From NCBI GenBank assembly GCA_020852815.1, contig JADZAN010000014.1, positions 1-64,000 of the forward strand: a stretch of 64,000 nucleotides of DNA, written 5' to 3'. Of this stretch, positions 29,201 to 37,400 are shown piece after piece. A program made the translations under genes and the position numbers. The notes under the pieces are model-generated. The model was not told where the DNA came from. It did not search any database and saw nothing but the letters and a program-made list of their open reading frames with translations. The stretch's first letter is position 1. Each line of letters opens with the position of its first letter. This DNA comes from Gemmatimonadaceae bacterium (GTDB taxonomy: Bacteria > Gemmatimonadota > Gemmatimonadetes > Gemmatimonadales > Gemmatimonadaceae).

Positions 29201-29909
29201 TGCGCTCAAGGACACGGCCGTCACCTACGATCTGATGAGCTACTGCAGTCCGGTATGGATCAGCGCCTACACATACTCGGCGATACTCTCCTATCGCGCC
29301 GCAAACCCATTCGTCGCCGCCGCGTCGGCAGTCGCGGGCTCGTACTCGCAGCGCGGGCTCCTGGTCTGGGGACGCATCCAGAACGGGCAGGTGATCCTCG
29401 AACCGACGTACGAGGTCGATGCGCCACCCTCGCTCCCGACCAAGGGCGGACGCAATCGCCTGCAGGGCTTCGGGCCGCTGGGCCAGCCCCTCTTCGACTT
29501 CACCTTTGATGGCGATCAGGTCGCCGATCACCCCGCGGGGAGCGCCGAACACTTCGCCTTCATCGTCCCGATGGGGATGATGGGGGGAACGTCGCCGACA
29601 CGCGTGCGCGCCAGCGCCGGCGCACGGCAGGCCGAGTATCTCTCGATCGCGTCCACCCCCGCGTCGGCGGCGGCGCCCGTGGTGCAACGCCTCAACTCGC
29701 GAGCCGTCCGCCTGCGGTGGAACGGCGCCGAGGCGAGAGGCGTGCTGGTGCGCCACCCGCGCACCGGGGAGATCCTCGCCTTCGCGCGCGGCGGCGACGC
29801 CGTGGTGTACACGGCGGAAGGGTCGCTCGACCTCACGCTTTCCGATGGGGTGCGCAGCGCCCGTCAGCGCGTGACTGTCGGGGCGCCCGGGGCGACGCCG
29901 CAACGCTAG
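26259..29909 (+). CDS. Giant repeat-containing metzincin-type metalloprotease lipoprotein
   Basis: Up to 1216 residues, probably exported. A signal-like stretch ARSLAAAALTLGALAATAC ends at a possible lipobox cysteine (about residue 66). Seven repeats of about 83 residues follow (each like GALTVTVNGLPGG...VTGPGGYSR...LAPGTYTITA...YTPTPATQ). A CARDB-like segment (VPLVAGRDGLLRVFVKA) comes next, then a zinc protease domain with HEVGHNLGRFH at residues 941-951 and a Met-turn LMSYC (M993). This HExxHxxGxxH plus Met-turn pattern defines metzincins. A C-terminal domain of about 200 residues is unassigned. ATG 26259 is buried in a hairpin; GTG 26331 is an alternative start. It lies between pdhC and lpd with its own promoter. 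Likely role: cell-surface degradation of protein, inferred. Confidence 0.85.
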   Translation: MRFSTAHPVAPPTCGTPSAAPTAPVSPDALRHTAHVARRTRLARSLAAAALTLGALAATACGTSEGGNATGSNGPDTPKTGALTVTVAGVPAGSSAAIQLTGSAGYARTISATETVSALAPGAYELSASDVTAGADRYGATPRTQGVTITAGASASATVGYGILTGSLAITASGLPTGSTTNVQVTGPDSFARTVTAGTTLGGLAPGAYRVTAASVTVESHTYTPQAATLDVAVAASTTPVPVAVAYQIASGALIVGVTGLPGGATAQAVVTGPGGFQKTVASGELLSNLVPGPYLITAAPVTVGIDGYRVSAPVSVAIVASTTPVSVPVAYALATGRLALAVGGLPAGAAAAVTVTGPGGFSTGITATDTLVALAPGDYTIAATPVATATLTYGPTPATQVIAVTAGTTPVAGSVDYAVTTGSLLVTITGLPQALAASVTVTGPANYSQQVANTSTLSNLAPGTYTLTAANATTGSHTYAPSPASRSVTVVAGPSPATAVFAYALSTGGIQFAVNGLAGNVPADITITGPGGYSRNVTASQLLLGLTAGMYTITARNVASGANAWAPNPASQNVAVPASTFTVDAAVTYVTAIGALTVTVNGLPGGVNAAVTVTGAGGYSRAVTATTTITGLAQGIYTVKASSVSNAGTTYTPTPATGNVSVGGGVTSTATVSYSASAPPPPSSLNLVIDGMHVQQVVQTYGGTVPLVAGRDGLLRVFVKANMANTATPTVRVRLYSGATLASTVSIPAPGTSVPQTITEGTLASSWNTTIPAALMQNGLKILADVDPTNTVTESSDSDNSYPVSGTAGSMDVRNVSTLSVRLVPVLQSANGLQGNVTAGNATQFTADILKLYPLTQVDAEVRAPYTTAAPALQSGDNNGAWLQILSEVNALRTADASSRYYYGVVKTSYGSGIAGLGYVPGRAAIGWDHLPSGANVMAHEVGHNLGRFHAPGCGAGGPDPSYPKATGRLEGYGYNIATNALKDTAVTYDLMSYCSPVWISAYTYSAILSYRAANPFVAAASAVAGSYSQRGLLVWGRIQNGQVILEPTYEVDAPPSLPTKGGRNRLQGFGPLGQPLFDFTFDGDQVADHPAGSAEHFAFIVPMGMMGGTSPTRVRASAGARQAEYLSIASTPASAAAPVVQRLNSRAVRLRWNGAEARGVLVRHPRTGEILAFARGGDAVVYTAEGSLDLTLSDGVRSARQRVTVGAPGATPQR

Positions 29910-29941
29910 GCGGCGCCCTGCGCAGCCCCGCGGCAATGGCG

Positions 29942-29947
29942 TAGATT
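29942..29947 (+). promoter_or_regulatory. -10 box before lpd
   Basis: TAGATT at 29942-29947, about 65 nt before the lpd ATG. The -35 is weak (TGCGCA). It follows the metzincin stop by 32 nt, so lpd is likely transcribed on its own. Confidence 0.4.
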
Positions 29948-30012
29948 AGGGGTCGTCTCGCGCGCGGTTGCCGGAACGCCGGTGCGCGCCCTCACGCCAA
30001 CACCGACTCGTC

Positions 30013-31437
30013 ATGGCCTCGTACGACGTCATCTTCCTCGGCGGCGGCCCCGCCGGATATGTCGGCGCCATCCGCTGCGCCCAACTCGGACTCTCCACCG
30101 CCGTCGTCGAGCGCGAAGGGCTCGGCGGTACCTGCGTGCTCTGGGGATGCATCCCGGCCAAGGCGCTGCTGGAGAGCGCATCGCTCGCCAACAAGGTGCG
30201 GCATGCCGACGACTTCGGGGTGAAGATCGGCGGGGAGATCGGGTTCGACTACAACGTGGCGATGAAGCGTTCGCGCGGCGTGTCGAACCAGAACTCGAAG
30301 GGGGTCGAGTTCCTCTTCAAGAAGAACAAGGTCACCTGGATCAAGGGGACGGGAAAGATCGTGAAGGCGAGCGCCGGCGCCGCCGCCACGCTCAGCGTGA
30401 AGGGTGCCGACGGCAAGGAAGAGAAGCACGACGCGAAGAAGGCGCTGGTCGTCGCGACCGGCTCGCGCGTGCGCGGCCTTCCGCAGATCGGGCTCGAACT
30501 CAACAAGTCGACCGTCATCTCCTCCGACGAGGCACTGACGCTGGAGCGCGCGCCGAAGTCGATCGCCATCGTCGGCGCCGGCGCCATTGGCTGCGAGTTT
30601 GCCGACGTCTTCAACGCCTTCGGCAGCGACGTGCACCTCCTCGAGGCGCTCCCCGCGATCCTCCCCCTCGAGGACGCCGACTGCAGCGCCGAGCTGCAGC
30701 GCGCCTTCAAGAAGCGGAAGATCAACGTCACCACCGGCGCGAAGATCTCCAACGTGAAGGTCGGAAAGTCGAGCGTGTCGTTGTCGGTCGAGGCTAGCGG
30801 TGCAAAGCAGGACCTCACCGTCGACCAGGTGCTGGTTGCCGCCGGGCGCGCACCGAATGTGGAGGACATCGGGCTCAAGGAACTCGGTGTGCAGCTGACG
30901 GATCGCGGCTTCATCAAGGTCGACACCACGACCTACCAGACGTCGGTGAAGGGGATCTACGCCATCGGCGACGTGATCGGCGCCCCGATGCTCGCCCACA
31001 AGGGATCGCGCGAGGGGCACATCCTGGCCGAGCTCCTCGCCGGGCAGCACGCGCACGCGCTCAATTACGGCAACATCCCCAACGCCACCTACTGCCATCC
31101 GGAAGTCGCCTCCATCGGACTCACGGAGCAGCAGTGCAAGGACAAGAAGCTCGAGTACAAGGTCGGCAAGTTCCCCTTCTCTGCGAACGGGCGCGCGCGC
31201 ACGTCCGGCGAGACCGAGGGCTTCGTGAAGATCATCCGCGACGCCAAGTACGGGGAGATCCTCGGCGCGCACATCGTCGGCGCGCATGCCACGGAGATGA
31301 TCCACGAGCTGGCTGTGGCCCGGGAGAACGAGTTCACCGTCGAGGAGATCGACCTGGCCATCCACGCCCACCCAACGCTGTCGGAGGCGGTGGCCGAGGC
31401 CGCGCTCGATTCGTTAGGCAAGATGATACATGCGTAG
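30013..31437 (+). CDS. lpd: Dihydrolipoamide dehydrogenase (E3)
   Basis: FAD enzyme that reoxidises lipoamide of PDH, other 2-oxo acid complexes and GcvH using NAD+. The 474 residues contain the FAD motif GGGPAGYVGAI, redox-active Cys41 and Cys46 in GGTCVLWGCIPAK, the NAD motif IVGAGAIGCEFADVF, the second FAD motif GIYAIGDVIG and the C-terminal active-site HAHPTLSEA. ATG 30013 gives MASYDVIFLGG; an extra 15 codons upstream are not family-like. A very strong terminator hairpin follows directly. Confidence 0.97.
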   Translation: MASYDVIFLGGGPAGYVGAIRCAQLGLSTAVVEREGLGGTCVLWGCIPAKALLESASLANKVRHADDFGVKIGGEIGFDYNVAMKRSRGVSNQNSKGVEFLFKKNKVTWIKGTGKIVKASAGAAATLSVKGADGKEEKHDAKKALVVATGSRVRGLPQIGLELNKSTVISSDEALTLERAPKSIAIVGAGAIGCEFADVFNAFGSDVHLLEALPAILPLEDADCSAELQRAFKKRKINVTTGAKISNVKVGKSSVSLSVEASGAKQDLTVDQVLVAAGRAPNVEDIGLKELGVQLTDRGFIKVDTTTYQTSVKGIYAIGDVIGAPMLAHKGSREGHILAELLAGQHAHALNYGNIPNATYCHPEVASIGLTEQQCKDKKLEYKVGKFPFSANGRARTSGETEGFVKIIRDAKYGEILGAHIVGAHATEMIHELAVARENEFTVEEIDLAIHAHPTLSEAVAEAALDSLGKMIHA

Positions 31438-32362
31438 TGGGACGGGCGACGGGAACGCTCGCCTCAGCGAAAGCAGGGGGGAGACGGGAGAGGGGCGCGC
31501 GGAGCGCGCCCCTCTTTCGTTTCCGGAAGCGACGGGCACCACCGCCACCCCCACCCCCACCCCCGCCCCGCCCCCCCGCGAGCCGCAACGCGGCGAGCAC
31601 TCCCGTCTCCCGTCTCCCGTCCCCCGTCCGCTTTTCCTCGTCGACGCCGGCCACCTGCCCTACGGTCAGGCGCTCGAGCTGCAGCGCGCCGTTGCCCGCG
31701 CACGCATCAGCGGCGCGCTGACCAACGACGTCCTCCTCTTCGTGGAGCACCCGAGCGTCATCACGCTCGGGCGCTCGTCGAAGGATGGCCACCTCGTGGC
31801 CTCGGATGCGCTGCTGGCCGCGCGCGGTGTGGAGCGATTCGAGGTGGACCGCGGCGGCGACGTCACCTACCACGGACCGGGACAGCTCGTCGGTTATCCC
31901 ATCCTCGACCTCAAGGAGCACCGGCAGGACCTGCATTGGTACCTGCGGCAGCTCGAGGAGGCGCTCATCGTGGCGCTGCGCACCTTTGGGATCGAGGGGG
32001 CGCGGAGCACCGGCTACACCGGCGTATGGGTGGGCGACCGGAAGATCGCGTCGATCGGCGTACACGCACGCGACTGGGTCACCTGGCACGGCTTTGCCCT
32101 CAACGTCACCACCGACCTGTCGTACTTCGACCTCATCGTCCCCTGCGGGATCCCCAACGTGGTCATGACCTCGGTGGAGCGCGAACAGGCTGCCGGCACG
32201 GGAGCGGTTGGCCCGGCGCCAGGCGCAGCGCCAGGCGCGCTGCTGCCGCGCGTTGCGGACGCTGTCGCCACCAGCATGGGGACGGTCTTCTCGCGCGCGG
32301 TCATCCGCCACCCGCTCGAGTCGCTTCTGGGGTCGCTGCAAGCGCTGGAACGCTCCGCGTGA
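31430..32362 (+). CDS. lipB: Octanoyltransferase LipB with repeat-derived N-terminal extension
   Basis: Transfers octanoate from ACP to lipoyl domains. The core, from about PLFLVDAGHLPYGQALELQR (residue 68 on), carries DVTYHGPGQLVGYPI, the lysine motif GDRKIASIGVHARDW and the cysteine motif VPCGIPNVVMTSVE, all expected for LipB. The only ATG/GTG/TTG in frame before the core is ATG 31430, which overlaps the lpd stop. The 67-residue leader it would add is purine-repeat and Pro/Thr sequence, and it contains the lpd terminator hairpin. The real start is probably a non-AUG codon near 31600. A LipM-type enzyme at 4794 may back it up. Confidence 0.85.
   Translation: MRSGTGDGNARLSESRGETGEGRAERAPLSFPEATGTTATPTPTPAPPPREPQRGEHSRLPSPVPRPLFLVDAGHLPYGQALELQRAVARARISGALTNDVLLFVEHPSVITLGRSSKDGHLVASDALLAARGVERFEVDRGGDVTYHGPGQLVGYPILDLKEHRQDLHWYLRQLEEALIVALRTFGIEGARSTGYTGVWVGDRKIASIGVHARDWVTWHGFALNVTTDLSYFDLIVPCGIPNVVMTSVEREQAAGTGAVGPAPGAAPGALLPRVADAVATSMGTVFSRAVIRHPLESLLGSLQALERSA
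31489..31520 (+). terminator. Intrinsic terminator after lpd
   Basis: AGAGGGGCGCGC, loop GGA, GCGCGCCCCTCT: perfect 12-bp stem at 31489-31515, followed by TTCGTTT. One of the clearest terminators in the window. It lies within the nominal lipB frame. Confidence 0.75.
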
Positions 32363-32448
32363 GCGGTGAGGCCCGCGGTGCGCCGTACCCTGTGGAATAG
32401 CTGAGGAATGAACTTCGGCGAGGGGTGGGGTATGTGGTTCAGCTCGTG

Positions 32449-32454
32449 TAGATT
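32449..32454 (+). promoter_or_regulatory. -10 box before small lipoprotein
   Basis: TAGATT about 59 nt upstream of ATG 32513; the -35 is not clear. Confidence 0.35.
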
Positions 32455-32512
32455 TCGCGACCGGCCCAGGCAGCACGCCGATCATAGACCCGCCGCACTC
32501 CCTCGACCATCC

Positions 32513-32911
32513 ATGCGCGTTCACCCATCGCGCCGCGTCGCCACCTTCGCGACTGCCGCGCTCCTCGCCCTCCTTGCCTCCGCCTGCACCGATAGCCGCG
32601 TGCGGGAGCTTACCCTCGGCATCAGCAAGGACTCCGTCTTCAAGATCATCGGACAGGGAGCCCCCGCTGGCGACTCGCTCCCCAACGTCTACAAGCGCGT
32701 CCAGTACTTCGTGGACAGCAAGTTCTTCGACATCTTCCTCTTCGACCCGCAGAACCGAAAGGTCTGGGAGGAGCCAAACGTCCTCGACAAGGAGCTGACG
32801 CCAATCGTCGTCATCCAGGACAAGCTCGAGGGAACGGGCTGGGGGTACGCGGATGAACTCGCGGGGAAGTACAAGTTCCAGATCCGCTCCACGAAGGCGG
32901 CGACCAAGTAG
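32513..32911 (+). CDS. Small lipoprotein, BamE/SmpA-like pattern
   Basis: A 132-residue exported lipoprotein: MRVHPSRRVATFATAALLALLASAC, lipobox LASAC with Cys25. The mature part starts RVRELTLGISKDSVFKIIGQGAP, a pattern (LxxGxxKxxVxxxxGxP) seen in the SmpA/OmlA (BamE) fold and related small outer-membrane lipoproteins, but homology is not certain. The start ATG 32513 is chosen because the signal peptide begins there; the frame is open 35 residues earlier without protein character. Confidence 0.75.
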   Translation: MRVHPSRRVATFATAALLALLASACTDSRVRELTLGISKDSVFKIIGQGAPAGDSLPNVYKRVQYFVDSKFFDIFLFDPQNRKVWEEPNVLDKELTPIVVIQDKLEGTGWGYADELAGKYKFQIRSTKAATK

Positions 32912-32952
32912 TCGGTAGTGCGCGGCGCGACCGGCTCCCGGTCGCGCTCGTG

Positions 32953-32994
32953 GCACCACCAGTCACGCACCACCAGTCACGCACCACCAGTCAC
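32953..32994 (+). repeat. 14-bp tandem repeat, three perfect copies
   Basis: GCACCACCAGTCAC repeated at 32953, 32967 and 32981, in the gap between two convergent genes. No coding role. Confidence 0.9.
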
Positions 32995-33045
32995 GCGCCT
33001 CCAACAGCGCGACACCTACCACCCGCCAGCCGCCACGCCCCCCGA

Positions 33046-34239
33046 CTACGGCGTGTAGCCGAGCCGTAGCCAGCGAAGCTCCCACGGCTCTCCCTCGGTG
33101 GGGCGATGCACCAGGAGCGAATCGCCGGCGAACAGGAGCACATGCGTGCGCCCGGGAAGGGCGAATCGATGCGACGGACGGCCGCCGTGCTCCGCCACGA
33201 TGTAGTTCACGCTGTCCTGCGTTGGCGTCGCGTATCCCGCCAGCAGCAAACGCCCCTTCGGCTCGATGACTATCCCCCCGAGCACGGGATGACGCTTCCC
33301 CGTGCGCGCCTGCATCGAGTCGAGGTCACCCGGCTTGAGCGATCCAGCCGGTGACAGGCGCGAGATCTCGTCGCGACGATTGGTGATGTCCTGCTCGCTC
33401 ACCGCCACGCCGGCTCGGTCGCTGGTCAGCGTCCACTCCACCTTGCCATCGAACGTGCGCCGCTGCACGAGGAAGGAGTCGGCCGGTGTCCAGACGATGC
33501 TGTGGTCCGCATCGATCGCGTAGCGCGGCATGGCCGGGAAGAGCGGCGTCGCATCCAGGGCATCACGCCCCTTCAGGCGAAGCCAGGGGAGCGGGAGGTC
33601 CAGCACCTTTGTCCCCCCAAGCTCCGTCTGGGAACGAAGGATCCGAACCCTGAGATGCGCCACGCCACTGTCGCCGTCGGCGCCAATGGACTGCAGCACC
33701 GGCGTCGAGCCGGCAAAGCCTGGCGCGGCGTTCTCTTCCGGGCGGGGGATGTTGTCCTCGCGGTCGAACGTCTGGTCTTCGTTGTAGCGCACCAGCTTCG
33801 TGCGCTGCATGTCGACAACGGCGATGCGCCCCTCGAGCATGCCGACGGCGGTGGCGTAGACGTACTGCCCAACCCTGTCGCCAAAGCTCCCCACCACCCT
33901 CCCCGTGGGGCTCTCCTTGTCCAGCAGCAAGACCGGATGCCCGGGCTCCCACACCACCACTCGGCTGGGCGTGAGCCAGTTGGCGACGGCGCTGCGCAGC
34001 GGGCAGGAATCATTCCCCATCGCCGTGCAGACCACCGGCCCTTCGGAGACGTGCGCCAGCGGTAGCGCGCCAAGCACGGAGTCGCTGACGAAGCGCGCAG
34101 GTCCATCGTTGCCCCCACCAGACTCGCGGCAAGCCGCCAGCCACAGGGCGGCAGAAACGGAAAGAAGTGCGTGCGCCGCGGCGCGACGCGCGCGTGCGCG
34201 CGGGCGGGCGGAGGCTATGGATGCGAGCCTGTGGTTCAT
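33046..34239 (-). CDS. Lipoprotein, possible beta-propeller
   Basis: A 397-residue exported lipoprotein. Signal SVSAALWLAAC gives a lipobox cysteine, followed by a short Gly-rich stretch. The body shows repeated beta-strand blocks (VVVWEPGHPVLLLDKESPTG, GRIAVVDMQRTKLVRYNED, YAIDADHSIVWTPADSFLVQ, GRLLLAGYATPTQD) like six-bladed propellers of the NHL/6-bladed type. No catalytic motif is seen. ATG 34239 has GAGG 5-6 nt upstream. The function is unknown. Confidence 0.75.
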   Translation of the reverse strand: MNHRLASIASARPRARARRAAAHALLSVSAALWLAACRESGGGNDGPARFVSDSVLGALPLAHVSEGPVVCTAMGNDSCPLRSAVANWLTPSRVVVWEPGHPVLLLDKESPTGRVVGSFGDRVGQYVYATAVGMLEGRIAVVDMQRTKLVRYNEDQTFDREDNIPRPEENAAPGFAGSTPVLQSIGADGDSGVAHLRVRILRSQTELGGTKVLDLPLPWLRLKGRDALDATPLFPAMPRYAIDADHSIVWTPADSFLVQRRTFDGKVEWTLTSDRAGVAVSEQDITNRRDEISRLSPAGSLKPGDLDSMQARTGKRHPVLGGIVIEPKGRLLLAGYATPTQDSVNYIVAEHGGRPSHRFALPGRTHVLLFAGDSLLVHRPTEGEPWELRWLRLGYTP

Positions 34240-34389
34240 GGAGACCTCGTGGTACGAAGGACGGCGCGACGAACGCGCGATGACCTGCACGCGCCGGCGC
34301 GGTCGGAATGCTGATGCATCGGTCGGCTAGGGTCAAGCGCTGCCGGTGACTCGTTAGGGCGCGCGATGGACCGACCGGTGGGAAAACCA

Positions 34390-34415
34390 AACGGCCCCGC
34401 TTTCGCGGGGCCGTT
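34390..34415 (-). terminator. Intrinsic terminator of Ig-like lipoprotein gene
   Basis: AACGGCCCCGC, loop TTTC/GAAA, GCGGGGCCGTT: perfect 11-bp stem. Read on the minus strand it is followed by TGGTTTTCC. It lies 40 nt past the stop of the gene ending at 34455. Confidence 0.75.
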
Positions 34416-34454
34416 GGTGTTCCTGTTCAACCAATCCCGTCAGCTCTTGCGAGC

Positions 34455-37400
34455 TTACGGCATCACCTGCACCTGCGTGACGATCGCATCGCCATTCGAC
34501 AGAACGCCGACCGCGATGAAGGTATCGCCCGTGGCGGCAGCCGTCTGGATGGCCGTCGTGTTCCAGGCGTTGACGAACGAGGCGTTCGGCAGCGCGTAGA
34601 TCCACGAGCGGTACGTGCCCTGGTCGCTGCCGATAGCCGAGCTGCTGCTGCCGACATAGTTCCACCAGGTGCCGCCCGCGTCGAGACGGTAGAAGTCAAC
34701 GCGCGTGAACGGCGGGTTCGGTGCATTGGTCGGCGAGGCAACCTGCGCGCGAAGCGGGGTTGTCGAGCCGAACCAATCGGTCGTCGCCAGCGACGGGATC
34801 AGGCGGAAATGGTTCACCGCGATCGTCGGGTTGGCAACGTTCCAAGCCTGGACGCCCGCGCCATTCTGGACGTTCAGCGCCGGGATCGGGATGACCGGCG
34901 AGGTCGACGGAGCCGGGAAGCCGACGCCGTTGCCCTTGGTGCTACCGACGTTCCACGACCAGACGGTCGCCGAAGTCGGCTTGGCCGTGCCAGCCGCGTA
35001 GGCCTGGACGTTGACCGCCGGGAAGACCGACGCATCCGTCGACTCGATGCCGCGAGCGTACACGGCGCCGTGCGTCGGCGAGATGGTCACAGCCAGCGGC
35101 GACGAGATGACGTCGTCGAAGGCGGTGCCAACGGACCCACGCGCATAGCGGAGGGCCGTAACCGTCGGAACGGCCGGGTAGGTCAGTTCGAGCGACTGGG
35201 CGATGACTTCGGCCGAGTCGGCGTGCGTCGCATTGAAGACGAACGTCGAGCCGGTGAGCGTCGCCGGGACGCCGAGGCCCGTCGAGAACGGCGAGGCAGC
35301 GTTCACAAGCGTGCGGCGGAAGATCGTCGACGAAGTGTTACCGGCGGCGTCCATGACCCACGTCTTGTAGCCGTAGTAGCCTTCCGGCTGCGGAACGTCG
35401 ACGCGCTGACCAGCCTTCCAACCGTCGACACGGACACCCGCGACCGCCAGCGTGATGCGCGTGAAGCCGCACTGCGGGTCGGTGACGAAGGTGGCGCCAG
35501 GCGTGGAGCCTGCCGAAGCGACCGAGCAGAGACCGGTCGGGTTCAGGTGACCAGCGGTCGAGAGGTGGTGCGACTGCGCCGCGACGTTGTTGACCGCGTC
35601 GTAGTCACCGGCGTTGTAGAAGCCGGCGCGATCGTCGAGGTACTCAGCGCGGAACTCGTTGGTGCCGGCAACCGGCTTCACCGTGTAGACGGTGTCGACC
35701 GGATCCGTCGCCGTGCCGCCGTAAGCGACCGGGAGACCGGCGCCCACGATGCCCCAGCGGATGTTCGGGTTGGTGTAGTCCGTGCCGAACGTCTGCGTGG
35801 CCGACGAGACGCCACGGTTGTCGAGGCGATCCGACTCCGAGCCCTTCACGGTCCACGGAGCGGTGCCACCGAGGCCAGGCGTGCCGCCGATGAAGTTCGT
35901 CGGGCAGGCAACGGCCCCGTTGATGTCGGCGCCCGTGCCGGTCGCCATCGCGACGTCAGTCGCGGTCACGCCCGAGCAGTTCACCGAGGTGTACGAGGTC
36001 GCACGGTCGCGGGTGGCGCGGAGGCCAACGCCGTTATCGGCCGAGGCGAAGTTGATGAAGCTGAACGCACCGTTCACCCAGCCCGTCACCGCCGGCAGCG
36101 TACGCGTGATCGACGGCGTGTTGACCGACGGCGCGCGGTAGTCGAGGCGGAGCGAGTCCGGCGTCGCGTTGAAGACCACCGTGTTGGCGATCAGCGGCGT
36201 CGTGGCGAACGTGTTGTTCGTGTTGTCCTGCGCGGAGGCGACCACGACGTTGTCGCGGGTGCCGCCGTTGTTCTCGTACGAGGTGCAGGCTTCCTGCGCG
36301 CCGTTGGCCGTGTAGCCGAACGAGCGCGTGCGGCCCTGCTGCGTGCGACCACCGTTCGACGCCGCGAGGACGCCGGTCGTGTCGAGCGAGCAGCCGCCCA
36401 GGGTCCAGATCGCGTTCGAGACGCTACGGCCCGGGGTGTAGATGACCGGGTACACCGTGGCCGACGCGTTGGCGGTCGGGCCACCCCAGTACGTGATGTT
36501 CGCAGCCGAAACCGCGTTCACCGACGGCTTCGTGATGTCGGCCGACCACCCGTCGACGTTGTTCAGGACGATCGCGACCGGCGAGGCGCAGGTCGGGTCC
36601 GACGGGTTGTTCGTGCAGTTGGCCGCCGTCGAGCCCGTGGCACCCTTCGGGTACACCTGGGCCGACACCGTGCTCGGGCCATTGAGGAGGTCAACCGTCA
36701 CCGACGGAGCGGCGGCGTCCTTCACGAAGTTCGCGGTGTTGACCGAGAGCGTGAGGATGCCGGCGGCCGGGATGGCGCCACCGAAGTTCTGCTTCGCAAC
36801 ACGACGGAGGCCGTCGGGCTGGTTCATGCGAACGACGACCGAGTCAATCGGCAGGCCGCTCGGCTGGAAGTTCAGGTTGATTTCGATCTGGCCGTTCACG
36901 TTGTTGACCGGCACCGGGGTGTTCGTGGCGCCGTACGTGATCGAGTTGATCGAGACCTGCGGGGTGAGGACGTTGACCGCGACCGTCGCCTGGAGCGAGT
37001 TGGTCGACAGGCCGGCGCCCGAGCCCGTGGCGGTGATCGTCACGACGCAAGCACCCGAAGCGACGGCGGTGATCGTCGTCGCGCCCGAGGTGGCGTTGGT
37101 CGAGGCGGTGGCGATGCCGGGGCAGCCCGAGGCGGCCGTGGCAGCGTTGTTCGAGTAGGCAACCGTGGCGCCCGACGCCGTCGTCACCGTCGTGGTGACC
37201 GTCTGCGCGGAGCCCGGGCCGAGGGTGATGACCGTCGGGGTGACCGTCAGCGTGTTGAGGGCCGCCGGCTGCGCCGAGACCGTCACGGCAAGCGCGCCCG
37301 ACTTCGTCGCGTCAGCCGTCGAGGTCGCGGTGATGACCGCCGTACCCACGGCAACCGCCGTGATCTTGCCCGTGGCGTCGACCGTCGCAATGGCTTCGGC

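Noticed and set aside
32953-32994. CRISPR or iteron array (14-bp repeats)
   Set aside because: Repeats are directly adjacent without spacers and only three copies; no replication gene nearby.
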